Position numbers and translations under genes: made by a program
From: Pogona vitticeps
Taxonomy: Eukaryota; Chordata; Lepidosauria; Squamata; Agamidae
NCBI RefSeq assembly: GCF_051106095.1
Contig: NC_135786.1
Location: 30,407,001 to 30,471,000 of the forward strand
DNA length: 64,000 nucleotides
Direction of reading: 5' to 3'
Notes under the pieces: generated by a model
Database searches by the model: none
Told to the model about the DNA's origin: nothing
Seen by the model: the letters and a program-made list of their open reading frames with translations, nothing else
Shown here: piece after piece, positions 1 through 11,180 of the stretch
Numbering within the stretch: position 1 is the stretch's first letter
How the letters are laid out: every line of letters begins with the position of its first letter

Positions 1-11
1 GCCAACATAAA

Positions 12-640
12 ATAATAAATCATAGAATAATGGACTTCAAAGGGGCCTATAAGGCCTATAAGGCCATCAAATTCAACGCCCTGCTCAGTGCAGAAATCCA
101 AATAAAAGTAAATCTGCCAGATAGTTATCTAATTTTCCCTTGAGTGCCTCCAGTGTTGGAGCACTCACCACCTCCTGAGGTAATTGGTTCCATTGTTGTA
201 CTGCTTTAATATTTAGGATGTTTTTCCTGATAGTCAACCAAAATCTGGCTTCCTATTATTAGAACCCATCATGATTCTACAGGGTTATTATGATTCTTCA
301 GCTCTACAGTTCAAGATTGTTCTACAGTTCTATTATTACATGTCCTGCACTCTGAGATGACTAAGAATAAGTGCTTCCCATCCTCTGTATAATAATCTTT
401 CAAGTATTTGAAAAGAGCTATCAAACTGTATCTCTCCTTAGTCGTCTTTTCTCAAAGCTAAACATTCCCAGTTCTTCCAGCCTTTCCACACTGTATGATT
501 CATAAGGCTTTGTTTCCAATCACCCTTGTTGCCCTCCTCTGAACTTGTTCCAGTTTGTTAGCATCCTTCTTAAATTGTGGTGGCCAGAACTGAACACAGT
601 ACTAAAGATGAGACCTAACCAGTTCTGAATAGAGGGAACA
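12..640 (-). mobile_element. CR1 LINE, 3' half (5'-truncated)
   Basis: Non-LTR retrotransposon of the CR1 clade, read on the minus strand. The left edge (about 20-35) is the reverse complement of the usual CR1 3' end ending in ATTCTATGA. Towards the right come blocks typical of CR1 in reptiles and birds, such as GTTGCCCTCCTCT at 528-540 and the CTTAAATTGTGG block at 569. The copy covers the end of the reverse transcriptase ORF and the 3' UTR, and no open frame survives. An insertion TATAAGGCC is repeated near 50-65. It is an old, diverged copy and the 5' part is missing, as is normal for CR1. Confidence 0.85.
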
Positions 641-1677
641 GCTGACGTTGCTGGAACTATCACGTGACAACTGAGTGTCATCAAAGTTTGTGGGTAGCAA
701 CTTCATCTAAAAGATCAAGTGCAAACCTCAATTATCCTTTCTGCCATCATTTCAGAGGCTACGGAAAGGGAAATGATGGCATTTTGTTATCATATTAAGA
801 TCATGATGATCCTGAAAAACAATCCTTTAACTGAAATTATAGAAAAAGTAACATCCTGTATTTAAAAGCCTGTCTTTAGGGCCTGTGTAAGTAATGGCAG
901 TCACATCATTTAGATGGCTGGTGCTGAATTCAAGCTGAGCTTCTAGGATCCAAGCCAGTTGTGTGTGTTTCAGATGCCTTGTTCTGAGCTCTACAGCACT
1001 GGATGGTGCTGGCATGCACACGCTCAGCTCAGGCCATGCAGCTGGATCTCAGCATGGTGCAAAAATATTAGCTGCCATGAAAGGAAATGGCTGTGGAGTT
1101 ACTACCCAGAAAAAGGACATGTTTGCCTGCCATCTTGGTAGCCTATCAACTTCTTACTTCCATAAGATTAAAAAAAAAATAGTAGGCAACTTCTCCAATA
1201 GTTTGGTAAGTTTGCAAGCAATCTGGCTTGTTTAGAACAGAGCCAGATACTTCAGAGACTTCTCAAATCACTTGGCTTGAAGTATATATTAGAGAATATT
1301 GCTTGTTGTAAGAAAGAGATTGACGAAAGATGTAGATGATATATGTGGAGCTATGGATCAAACTTGGTGCCCTAGTTCAAATGCTTTGGAGAACTCAGCC
1401 AAAGGATTGTGCCCAACTACTAGTGGACATCCAAACTAGCTTAAATCATATGGAGGCATGAGACAACTCTTTGAGTTAAGTAGGTTGGGTTGCAGTTTTA
1501 TTAATAAGGTTCTGAAATGGATAATAAATCTGGATTAAAGCAGCCCTTAACTAGTTAAAAAAAAATTTGTTAATAGCACCTGGTTTGTGGTTGGGCAACT
1601 CCATCCTTTCTTTTGGCTTCAGATCAGCCAAAAACCAGTCTAGGCTTTTTATTTCATATCTATCATGAAAGCAGCTA
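641..1677. other. No recognisable feature
   Basis: AT-rich single-copy-looking sequence. Short open frames on both strands around 830-1235 overlap each other and resemble no protein I know. I see no repeat ends, tRNA or CpG cluster. Confidence 0.5.
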
Positions 1678-1768
1678 GTTAGGCATCCTTCAGTCTCGAA
1701 AGACTATGGTAACGTGCTCTGTATGGAGGACTTGGAACAGCGTCTAGTGTGGCTGAGGAGCTAGTATT
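1678..1768 (-). mobile_element. 3' tip of an LYGEL-type LINE
   Basis: Short fragment matching, on the minus strand, the 3' ends of the LINE copies at 28785-29215, 33775-34935 and 54570-55012. It shares the terminal block that reads GACTGAAGGATGCCTAA in the element's sense direction. It contains only non-coding 3' sequence. See the longer copies for the protein evidence. Confidence 0.6.
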
Positions 1769-2146
1769 CGGAGACTATTATATCAAGTGTGGATCTCAAT
1801 GAATGAATCCATGGGTGAAATCCTGTTAGACAGTTATGCAGACAGCATAGCTTTGAATTATTATTAGCTGCTATGTTAACAAATCTCTATAGGCATTATC
1901 TCTTATACTATGAGTCTCATGACTCAATATGCAATGGTTAATGCTTGTGGAGACCTATTGATGTAAAGCAATTCATCTCTAAATATTACACTGTTTGTGT
2001 AACTGTGCAACAGGTTTTCAGCCACTGATTACTGAGTGAGCTCTGGAGACTCCAACTATTTCCACTGATCAGTGCTTAATAATGGATTAGAGGCCTATAG
2101 GGCCAAGGGGCTGTTCTCCTCTGACATTGTCAGATACCTGGAGATA
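1769..2146. other. No recognisable feature
   Basis: AT-rich, no repeat ends or open frames of note. Confidence 0.5.
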
Positions 2147-2290
2147 CACATAATCATCTTAGAACTGCAGACCTGGAAGGAACACTATAGATAATCAAGT
2201 CCAGCCCCTTAAAGAAGGCCCAGTGGGGGAATCAAACTCCCAGCTTCTGGCTCCACAGCCAAAGACACCTAAACCGAGCTATCCAGCATG
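2147..2290 (-). mobile_element. tRNA-derived SINE with CR1-like tail
   Basis: On the minus strand the head begins near 2287 with a tRNA-like A box (ATAGCTCGG) and has a B box (GGGAGTTTGATTCCC, about 2227-2241). The body then runs into a segment that matches the CR1 3' end: a GGCTGGACTTGAT block followed by CCTTCCAGGTCTGCAGTTCTA. The head resembles that of the SINE at 14451, but the tails differ. A CR1 tail suggests mobilisation by CR1 reverse transcriptase, which is known for several reptile and bird SINEs. Confidence 0.7.
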
Positions 2291-3149
2291 AGAATACTTC
2301 AAGCAAGGTAATTGGCCAAGAAAACCCCCCAAAAAAACACCCCCAGATAATTCACAGTATGAATGTAAGTCTTCAATTTTTTCATTCTCATGAATGAAAA
2401 TGACATTTTCTGTCCTCTAGGTGAAATGAGCACTTTTGTAAATTTTTCATATTTTGCCACTTTTTTTGAAAAAGTGTTTTTGGTGCAAACCCACCCCAAC
2501 CTATATGTTGCATTAAAACTCCTGCATTTTGCAAAAAATGGAATAAAATAAATCAGGGTTTAAAATACAAAATAAATTTTTCACATAAAAAACACAGGGG
2601 GCATTTTTTCTCTCTTGGCGAACGCTCTTGTTGAAGAACTGATGCCATACACAGATTGGAATCTGTTTTATGTTGTTCACACAGACCACCTTGTTTAAAG
2701 AGACAGAGTTGTCATTGTGACATATCAGATGTATCCGAACAGCATACTGAAAAAGGACACACCTCCCCTTGCTTTTGTTTGACTCCATTTGCTAATCTAG
2801 ATGTGATTTAAAAAAGAGTCCTGAGTTTTATTATACATACCAGGCAATGTAAATTGAAAAAGAAGACAATTAAATGCAGAAAATGAACCTCTAGCAATTA
2901 AATGGCAAAGCTAAAACTCTGCTGCAAATCCAAAGTGTGCTGAATTCCAAGTATTTTCAAAAAGTAGTAAACTGTCCTGCTCCCTAGACAGTGTTGGCTT
3001 TAGTGAGATACAAGCTGTTCAATTATTAAGGCTGCTTCAAAGTTTCCACTGACTAACATGGATAGGTTTGCACTAAAATGTTGAACTCCCTACCCCGCCC
3101 TGCCCCATTAAAAAAATTAATTGAATAACACATTTTTAAAAAAATAATA
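2291..3149. other. No recognisable feature
   Basis: AT-rich sequence with A/T runs. The open frames seen on the minus strand (2299-2499, 2513-2788) have low complexity and no recognised similarity. Confidence 0.5.
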
Positions 3150-3560
3150 ATTGAACAGCAATAATTTCAGTATGCCTTTTTGTGTCTTAGCAATTCTAGT
3201 CAGTGATTCCAGCAGTGATTATTCCCAATTACGGTTATTTATAGGACGCGGGTCCATATGGAGGCAACAATTACAAAGCGCCCTACTCCTATAAATATAG
3301 CAACTCTGTAATTATCCTGTGGTTGATTCATTGTACACAAGGAATGAGGACAGTCACATGTTCCTTCATTAGTATTCATGGAGATATAATCTCTGTACAG
3401 CATTTAACCCTTCATGAATGCAATTGCATGATTTATCAGGCTTCAGGCAGAAAATATTGAGGAAAGCAGCACAGATTCCCAAGATAGCAAAGCATTTCCT
3501 ATCAAAGATCATCTCTGCCATTTTAAACAATAATGTCCTTGGCTGATATAAAATATGTGA
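3150..3560. promoter_or_regulatory. Candidate conserved non-coding element with inverted MEF2-like sites
   Basis: No repeat homology is visible. The stretch has features common in vertebrate enhancers: TTATTTATAG at 3235-3244 fits the MEF2 consensus YTAWWWWTAR, and CTATAAATAT at 3289-3298 is its near-inverse (one mismatch). Octamer- and homeobox-like words (ATTAGTATTCATG, ATGCAATTGCATGA) lie at 3370-3435. The regulatory role is inference only. Confidence 0.25.
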
Positions 3561-4313
3561 TGTAGGAAAGTGGAGATAAGGTTTTTCATGTTCATGCTTC
3601 GGGCTAATCTATCAAATATATGGATGAATTTTGAAATAGGCTACAACATAGTAAAATCCATAGCATGTTAATGGAAGTGGCTTACACTCAAATAATGCGA
3701 CTTAAGCAGACCTCCTGTTCACAATCACAGGACAGAATTCATGGGCCTTGTAGGCCCAGGGAAACTCTAGAACTGCCAAATTTGAAAGGGTCTCCACCAT
3801 TTCACTTATGTATTTTTTTTATTTTGCAACTAAGAAGACTTTCTGATATCCTCTCATGAAACACAAGTGAATATATATCCGAATTTTGATTAAATAGTCA
3901 AAATGGCATGCAAGCAAGACACACTGAGAACTTTAGCATCTTCAGAAATGTGAATACATTCCCCTTTCTCCATCCTGCTCTATGAAAACAGAGCAAGCTC
4001 AGTAGGCAGAGTATTAAGTGAATTAAGTGGCTGGAAAGGAAGAGCAAAAGGAGAAACACATGGCTATAAAAAGGATGAAGGAAAGGAATAATTTTATTGT
4101 CTGAATATATCACTTCCTGGCTGAACTGAGTAGATATTTTTAAGTGTCATCATGGACAAACATAACAACTGCCCATAAAAATCAATGGAGAAATCCAAGA
4201 TTTTAATATAGAAAGGACTGAGTGTTAGCATGCCATTTCAATCCTTAGGTAGCAGACATGGCAAGAGGTCACCTCAGCTTTTAATTAGTATGAAGCATTT
4301 TATAAATTCCACT
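3561..4313. other. No recognisable feature
   Basis: AT-rich sequence without repeat ends. The 71-codon minus frame at 3898-4113 is hydrophobic only because of T-rich composition. Confidence 0.5.
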
Positions 4314-4400
4314 TTATATTTATTATTTTATTTTTTATTTTATTTTATTTTATTTTATTTTATTTTATTTTATTTATTTTTTATTTAAAAAAAATAAAAG
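4314..4400. repeat. (TTTTA)n microsatellite
   Basis: About ten tandem TTTTA units flanked by imperfect T/A-rich sequence. It could be the remnant tail of a minus-strand retroposon, but no body is recognisable beside it. Confidence 0.9.
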
Positions 4401-5489
4401 GACTGCATATTGTAAAAGAAATGTCATCCATTGTCCCCATATTGCAGCTTGGCAAGGGTTTGGGCTGAGAGAAAACAAATCACTTGTAAATGATTTAGAG
4501 CCAGAACACTGTAGCTCAGATTCTGAATCATTTACACATATCCTATCTCATTGTCCAGCAACAGACTTTTTATTCCAGCCTGCGGACTGGGCTGAAACTG
4601 CAAAAGTAGGATATAACAACTCTACAGTTATATTTATTGATTTTATTCCCATGTTCCAAGTTTGGTTACCAATGCAGTGCATAATAACCATGCAGTACAG
4701 TTCACTTGTATCCATATTCTATAGTTTGCACTGTGATGTGCAGCACAAGAATGCAAGGCTTATGATAGCAATAGATGCTTTGCACTATTCACACAATGTC
4801 ATTAGTTGCAGGAGGTGTACAGGTAAATAAGCAAACAAACAAAAAATCATAAAGAAACCAGGACCTGCTGTAATCAGAGCATGAACAGTAACCAGTGCTA
4901 AACTCAGGCACCAATTTAAAAATAAAATTAAAAAAGGACGAAGGCTGATGTATCAATGCCACTCTATACAGGGGGCCAGAAAATTTGGAACCCTGTAACT
5001 GAGAAAGAAGATAGGGAAAGGCTGGTGGTGGGAAGAATTACATAAGTATTCTTAAATAAAACCATATTAAGGAAACCACGTCAACTCATAGACTACTTGA
5101 TATAAAGTGATAAGGTCATTATTGACAGACGTTTATAACCCCACGTGGTCCAAGATCACAGCAGCAATCATGTTCACAAGCAAGATGATTATGCTGAGCT
5201 GTAGAATTGGAGATTTAGAAAATTTAGGCAAGTGTTCTAATCATTATCCATTATATTCCATCCTACTTTCTGCATATATTTTTAACTCCAAAAAGCACCC
5301 AACTTACAAACTATTTCACTCTCTCTCCTCCAATAATCTGTACTATTATCATGGCAGTGGCAAAGATGTGAGGCTGAAAATAACATCAGCTACAAGGATG
5401 TATTGGAGAACTGGAAGGTCATCAGACAAGTCCTTCTATCTGGTTCTTTTTGCAAATGTCAAAATCTCTTACATTTGAAAATTACATCA
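4401..5489. other. No recognisable feature
   Basis: AT-rich. A 123-codon plus frame (5107-5478) has no recognised similarity and no splice-like borders, so I treat it as chance. Confidence 0.5.
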
Positions 5490-5660
5490 TAATAGTCCAT
5501 AATTAATGTTTGTCATTTTGCTGGAGGTTGCCAGATTATCATTAGCAAGGCTTTTGTATTTGCAGGATAAAGTGTGCAAATCATCAGGAAATTATTTACA
5601 ATTATGCTGTTAAGAGCTGCTGGCTAATTTCACCTATTAATTAACACAACTTTCATAAGC
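5490..5660. promoter_or_regulatory. Candidate conserved non-coding element
   Basis: Repeat-free stretch rich in homeodomain-type words (ATTATCATTAG, GGCTAATTTCACC, TATTAATTAACAC). The texture resembles vertebrate ultraconserved enhancers, but nothing in the window alone proves constraint. Confidence 0.2.
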
Positions 5661-5917
5661 AGACATCTTTGAATATAATTTTTAAATACATGTCATGTTT
5701 GTGCCAGATCTTTTATTTGAACATCGGATAAATGCCATCTTCAAATGCAGTGCATTTTGGAGACACACAAACCCCCTATGCAAAACAAGGCAGAACTGTT
5801 GCCCATTCAGAATGAAAGTATGAAAGAATGCCCAAAATCTGCTGCTTAATGTAGAAAATTGCACTAAATAAGCCTATTGAAACCAGTGGGTTTGGGTGAG
5901 TCACCTCCTCTGTACAT

Positions 5918-6490
5918 TTGTTGTTTAGTTGTTAAGAGTCATGTCCGACTCTTTGTGATCCCATGGACCAGAGCACGCCAGGCCCTCCTGTCTTCCACTG
6001 ACTCCTGGAGTTTGGTAAAAATCATGTTGGTAGCTTTGGTGACACTGTCCAACCATCTCATCCTCTGTCATCCCCTTCTCCTCTTGCCTTCGCATTTTCC
6101 CAACATCAGGGTCTTTTCCAGGGAGTCTTCTCTTCTCATGAGATGGCCAAAGTATGGGAGCCTCAGCTTCAGGATCTGTCCTTCCAGTGAGCACTCGGGG
6201 TTGATTTCCTTCAAAATGGATAGATTTGTTCTCCTTGCAGTCCAGGGGACTCTGAAGAGTCTCCTCCAGCACCACAATTCAAAAGAATCAATTCAATATA
6301 CAGCCTTGTCGTATTCCTTTCCCAATTTTGAACCAATCAGTTGTTCCATATCCAGTTCTAACTGTTGCTTCCTGTCTCACATGGAGATTTCTCAGGAAAT
6401 AGATAAGGTGGTCAGGCATTCTCATTTCTTTAAGAACTTTTCATAGTTTGCTGTGGTCCACACAGTCAAAGGCTTTTGCGTAGCCTGTGT
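5918..6490 (-). mobile_element. RTE-BovB LINE, 3' part
   Basis: Matches the BovB LINE of squamates and ruminants. On the minus strand a frame at 6277-6068 encodes the end of the reverse transcriptase: MWCWRRLFRVPWTARRTN at the start, then GHLMRREDSLEKTLMLGK. The 3' end at the left reads, on plus, GTTAAGAGTCATGTCCGACTC. The part from about 6296 to 6490 corresponds to an upstream reverse transcriptase segment joined directly, so internal sequence has been lost. Frameshifts divide the coding part into two overlapping frames (6275-5925 and 6277-6068). Confidence 0.92.
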
Positions 6491-6499
6491 AAGTTATAT

Positions 6500-6672
6500 T
6501 GATTCAAACGGGCCTACTTTAACTGCAACTAATATTAGAATAGTAAATTGCAGTTAGTGCAGGGCCATTTGAATATATGGAATTTATGGAAGAGCTGACA
6601 GCAAATCTCTGTTGATTCAGTGGGCTGACTCAAGTACAATTTACTATTGCTAAGCAACAGACGTTGGGCTAT
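6500..6672 (+). repeat. Dispersed repeat of unknown class (family R1), copy 1
   Basis: Shares an ordered series of short blocks with 56462-56580 and more weakly with 49790-49920: a GGGCCATTTGAAT-like start, GAGCTGAC, TTGATTCAGTGGGC, AATTTACTA and a CAACAG end. I see no coding capacity, tRNA boxes or inverted ends, so the class is unknown. Confidence 0.5.
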
Positions 6673-6790
6673 TGTCTTTGTTTTGATTTGGTCTTCCCAG
6701 ATGATTTGATAAAACACGTGACAAGTATACTCATTGTTGTGAGAACTTGTCATATACAAATCAACATATATGTATACATATAAAATAACT

Positions 6791-6975
6791 GGAGGGACAT
6801 GGTGGCACTGTGGGCTAAACCGCAGAAGCCTGTGCTGCAGGGTCAGAAGACCAGCAGTCGTAAGATCGAATCCATGCGATGGAGTGGAATGGGCAGGGGG
6901 GCAGGCTATGGGAGCAGGGGGCTTATGGCTCAACTTTTTTTATATACAGCCACAAGCCGCCTAAAAGCAACAACA
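6791..6975 (+). mobile_element. tRNA-derived SINE
   Basis: An A-box-like block (TGGCACTGTGGGCTAAACC, from about 6802) and a B box (GATCGAATCC, about 6864) in tRNA order and spacing identify a pol III-type SINE head. This head (GTGGCGCTGTGGGTTAAACC in its better-kept form) is common in squamate genomes. After about 6895 the body is diverged and the end, near CAACAACAATAAA, is indistinct. Confidence 0.75.
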
Positions 6976-6984
6976 ATAAACTGA

Positions 6985-7085
6985 CAAAAAAATTCATGGT
7001 TTGCTGCTTCACTGGGGAAATTTGTGGTTGATGAACCACAAACTAAGGCAAACCATTTTGGCAGTTCATCCCCATCTCTAGTCTG
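6985..7085. mobile_element. Half of a GAGATGGGCA-type MITE
   Basis: The right end (ATCCCCATCTCTAG, 7066-7083) matches the ends of the fuller copies at 9307-9572 and 48633-48982 in inverted form. Only one end is recognisable. It directly follows the SINE. Confidence 0.45.
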
Positions 7086-7404
7086 GACAGTCAAAGGGCT
7101 CAGTGCAGTACTAGAGTTTTTCTTAGAACAATGCACTTTCAGAAATTGAACGTTTCTTTAGAAATCAGGAGATAAGAAAGTGCTTCATGCCTGCAAATAA
7201 AGCATAACATTTGCTTTTCTCTTCTAATTCAGTATTATGGACCAAGCTTCAAAAATAAGGACACTCTGACATGAGAATGTTTGTCTCCAGAAATGCAATT
7301 TTCTGAAGTAGAGGACAGTTTTATGTCTTCATTCCTCTACACTTTATGTGTAGTTCTGGAATGAGCTCTATTTCCTTTTTTTTCTTTTCTTCTTTATTTT
7401 TTTA
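7086..7404. other. No recognisable feature
   Basis: AT-rich. A T-rich run near 7372-7405 may be the reversed poly(A) of the L1-like element that follows. Confidence 0.4.
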
Positions 7405-7865
7405 AATTATTCCTAAAGACAATCCATCATATTACAAATAATAAATACAAAGCTTAACATAGTCAACTGTCAGCTTACATTGTTATATAATTTAACTGTA
7501 CACCAATGACTATTCCACACAATTCTCCAAATCACACTTACACCATTCTGCGTCATATCTTAAAGAAATATCGATCAACGATCTAAATGCTCCAAATTGT
7601 TTTCCAAACCACGTGTCTCGAAATTAATTTTATTGGCATATTTTAATAAAGGCTTCCAATTTTCAGTGAATTGATTTATGACATTTTGGTGCCAGGTCAA
7701 AACCTTACTGTTTGAGAAGGCTTTTAATTGAAATAACATGGACTGTGGGTCCTGATGGCAATTTTAATTGTATTTTAATCATTTTATCTTTTATTATATT
7801 TTAATTGAATTTTAATTGTTGTAAGCTGCCCAGAGACCTTTGGGTAGAATGGGCGACATATAAGC

Positions 7866-7920
<55 letters not shown>

Positions 7921-8190
7921 ATAGTCTAACTTTATTAGTCATTTTTTCCATCAACATTGTATGCCATATCTTACTCATAAATGCTTGTAATGAGAGACCT
8001 TGAGCGTTTTTCCAATTTCTAGTGATCTCAGATCTTGCGGTGCCTATAAGATTTGCAACTAATTCTTTATTTTCAAGTTTCTCATTTCCCCTTGTAAATA
8101 ATGAAAATAACAATAATGTTTCATTCATATCTATTTTTTGGTTAGTCAAACCATTTCCTTCATTTAAGATAATAAGAAGGATCTGGCAAT
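7405..8190 (-). mobile_element. L1-like LINE, 3' end, interrupted by an L2 tail
   Basis: On the minus strand 8149-7926 reads as the carboxyl end of an L1-type ORF2: TARSEITRNWKNAQGLS followed by KIWHTMLMEKMTNK, the arrangement seen after the reverse transcriptase in vertebrate L1. The 3' part continues at 7738-7405 towards the T-rich tract. The segment between (7738-7925) is a plus-strand L2 tail inserted into it, so any reading through the TTTA repeat is a chimaera. Clade assignment rests on this short motif only. Confidence 0.55.
7738..7925 (+). mobile_element. L2-like LINE 3' tail inserted in L1
   Basis: Matches the reverse complement of 51785-51975. It shares the GGGTCC(T)-ATGGCAATTTTAATTG-like start, the block TGTAAGCTGCCCAGAG and then the terminal (TAAA)n. 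This is the 3' UTR of the same broad LINE type whose coding ends are seen at 31226 and 52393. The tail has expanded to about 14 TAAA units (7866-7922). Confidence 0.75.
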
Positions 8191-9306
8191 CCTATAACCA
8201 TATCTGAAAAACCTTTGCATATAGTTCCATCCACTGCCCTGAGGATCCAGCAATTCTATCTTGTTTATAGCTACAGAAGAAGTAGTCTAAGACCAAAGCA
8301 ATCAATGAGGGATGTGTGAGTGCTGTCCAATATGATTTGCATCCACACCTTTGCTTTACACATTGATACTGGCACACATACCTCAACTTGGTTTGGAGGT
8401 GGCATTAACCCATTTGTTCTCAGTTTTGCACTGGTATTTGTATGTGTTTATTTGTTTCTAGATTGAGAGAAAATATGTGTGAATGTCAAAACAAAGGGCT
8501 ATCCCTTGGGATGAGGGATGCTGCTCGGCACCACCAATTTTGAGAATATGGTGGATGTTCAGTATGTAGGCAATGCTTCTACCAGCTCCCTTGTTTGCTT
8601 GCTTCTTTCCTTTCATTCTTCCCCAGAGCCATATAATCTGCTTACCCTGCTCCAGCCTTTCCTTGGGTCCACTTGGCATTAGCCAGAAACAGGCATTAAG
8701 CAATAAAATGAAATAGAAAACAATGGGGGGGGGGGAGGAGAGAAAATTCTTAGCACTACTTCATTCTACCCAGTCAAAGCCCACACAAAAGAGTAAGCCA
8801 TCTATCTCACATACGCACACTCAATCCAAAGTGTAATGAAGACTCAGTGTAGCTTCCTAAAAGAAAAAAGGAAGAAACTTTCAGAACATGGGTAGTCTAG
8901 TAAGAGATGTTATCAACTCCTTTTGCAAAATGATTGCTTGAGCAGGTGAATGGAATATATAGAGAATACAGTGAGTCAGTCTGAGTCCTCCCAGAGAAAC
9001 TGAAGTTTTTACATGAGGTTTTCACTTTCACTTTGGAACTTCTTTCTTTTCCTACAGCAACTGGCACCAAGTTTTCCCCCTGAAATTTCAGCATTTCTAA
9101 CTAAAGAAATCCCCGGAGTGGTTTGTAGGGATGGGTCAACTAACCTAATGGCACTTGGTGGCTTCTTGAACCACCATGTAGCTGATTGAGAATTGGACAA
9201 ATATTCCTGATCCAACTTACTTGAATACTTTTCTTTGAAGCCAGTGCATACATTTACAACCAATCATCATCTACTAATCATGAAGGATGCTAAGTAATAT
9301 ATAAAC
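8191..9306. other. No recognisable feature; G11 run
   Basis: A run of 11 G lies at 8725-8735 inside an AG-rich patch. Around 9128-9180 is a GGATGGG-type block that may be a decayed end of the MITE family at 9307. Nothing else is recognisable. Confidence 0.4.
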
Positions 9307-9572
9307 AATGGAGATGGGCATGAACAACAAAAATGATGGTTCATGGCTACCCAGAAACCACGAAGCATCTGAACTTTTTTTAAAAAAACAAACCAACCAC
9401 AGACTGATTTGGTTTTTTAAAATGTTCATGCCTTGAAGGTGGGGGGAGAACAAACCAGGAAATTTGTTAAATTGCAAAAAAGATTTGTGGTTTGGGTCTG
9501 TCCGTTTTGATGAACCTGAACCAACATGAACCAGCAATTTTTAACAAACTACCAAAAGTTCTCATCCCCACT
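9307..9572. mobile_element. GAGATGGGCA-type MITE (hAT-like)
   Basis: The left end reads CAATGGAGATGGGCATGAAC, and the right end in reverse complement reads CAGTGGGGATGAGAAC followed, after a gap, by TGGTTCATG, giving inverted ends with matching subterminal words. The interior has no open frame and is A/T-rich. A target duplication is not clear, so the hAT assignment rests on the CAGTGG-type ends. Confidence 0.5.
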
Positions 9573-11099
9573 GAAATAGGGTGTCTTGACACATCCACTC
9601 ATCCCACTGAAAAAATGGTTGACTGTAGCAAGATCCTGTTCACAGTCATGAAATTTTGTGGGTGTTGACTCCATTCACTCTCTCACCTCCCTTGCCACCA
9701 CATGGCAATGCTCGTGAAGTGGAGAAAAGAAAAAAAAGAAAAGGTGCTTTGTTTCTTTGAAAGGTCAGTTGCCTGCCCCCATAGTGTAGCTCCTTCTCGC
9801 TCAGTGCCTGACTCCCCAGGTCTGCAGACAGAGATGTGAGAAAGGTCTCCCTCCCACAATGCCCTGGCCTGTGAAACCTTAAGACCCCTGACGCCATACA
9901 TTGTTCTCAGAGGCAGCTGAAAAGCAGCTGCAGCATGGAAGCAGGCAGCTAATTCCAGAAAAGCGCAACCCCACATTCAAGATATATTTGTAAAATTTGA
10001 AAACAGGATACTAGGGAAGAGGTTTTTTTGCACAAAATAGGTGCTTATTGCACAAAACAGTCCGTGATTATTATTTTTGCAAAAAAAAAAAAAAGACCAA
10101 AATGCAAAATACACACACACACACACACACAAAGAAACAAATAAACAAATTACATTATGCATCTGGTTCACCAGGAAGAATACTTTTCACATTAGTCATT
10201 CTCATGTGCAAGAAGAAAATAAGTGAAGATGTAAAAATGTAGTGTGTAATTTGTAATGTAAGGAAAACAGCCAAAGTCCTCAATACCAGAAGTCACTGAA
10301 TCTGACTCTCGATCTAAGCTGGCATTTCAGCCTTGAAGTTATAGAAGCAAGACAGGGAATTTCTGTTACCCATCCTCGGGGAAGGGCATTCAGACACCAG
10401 CAAGTGTCTCTCGATGTATGTGCATGTTTGCGGTTTGTCTTGATAAGTCAGTAGCACAAATGACTCTGATATCCTACTTGCAGTATTTGCTCTGGGCCAG
10501 CAGAGATCAAGAATATGTGATGTGACGAGAACTGAAAAAGAAAGTCCAGACTTTGCAGGTTATCTCTTAAAGTAAACATGTTCCAAGCAAGCTTTAAAAG
10601 CCAACCTAATAACATTTTTCTCCTTCCACCCAAAAGAACCCCATATTTGTTGGTGTTCTATTTTTATTCTTTTTATTAAACAAGTGCAGTTTTGTATTCC
10701 TGGAGTCTGCATGAAACAACGCATCAGCAGCTCAGTGGTGCATGTCAGGACATGAGCCAGAAAGCCTTGCTTCATTACACACTCAAGTGTTGGGGGGTTC
10801 AAATTATAGGCCAGTACACACAAAAGACGCAGTACTATAATTAGGATCAGGACTCTTGAGTGGTGAATCACAACATGGTATCATAGACAACAGGACCTTG
10901 ACTAGTGGAGTGAATCAAAATCAAGGAGCCCTATAGAGCATTATTGGAGAAAGTGGCTAAAGCAAATGTGTACTGTATTTCTTCTCTCCATGCACCTGCA
11001 CATTTTATTTGGCACAAGTTTCTATGGATTGCAGTGTCCCCAATCTGGAGTCAGAAAGAACTGATATTGAAAAAAAAACAAGAGAAAGTTTGAATGGAA
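9573..11099. other. Mostly unassigned; (CA)n at 10111-10131
   Basis: A moderately GC-rich patch at 9650-9960 has overlapping minus-strand frames without recognised similarity. A run of about 14 A at 10081 is followed by about ten CA units at 10111-10131. The rest is plain AT-rich sequence. Confidence 0.5.
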
Positions 11100-11180
11100 T
11101 AAGCCCTACAGCTGGCTGTGCTAGCCAGGGGAATCTGGGAACTCGGTCTGGAAAATAACTTTTCCAAACTCCATGTGTCC
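11100..11180. mobile_element. MITE fragment
   Basis: Contains the block CTGGCTGTGCTAGCCAGGGG followed by AATCTGGGAACT and a (A)AGTAACTTT-like end. Related blocks occur at 49018-49062 and 51455-51535. This is part of a hAT-type MITE common in amniotes, here without recognisable ends. Confidence 0.35.

Noticed and set aside
5877-6446. 189-codon plus frame, one of the longest in the window
   Set aside because: It is the antisense of the BovB reverse transcriptase. The real coding direction is minus.
6535-6933. 132-codon minus frame
   Set aside because: It runs through repeat R1 and the SINE in antisense, with no protein similarity.
10715-10805. tRNA-like words AGCTCAGTGGT and GGGTTCAAAT
   Set aside because: The spacing is too long and the words between do not fold as a tRNA or fit a known SINE head.
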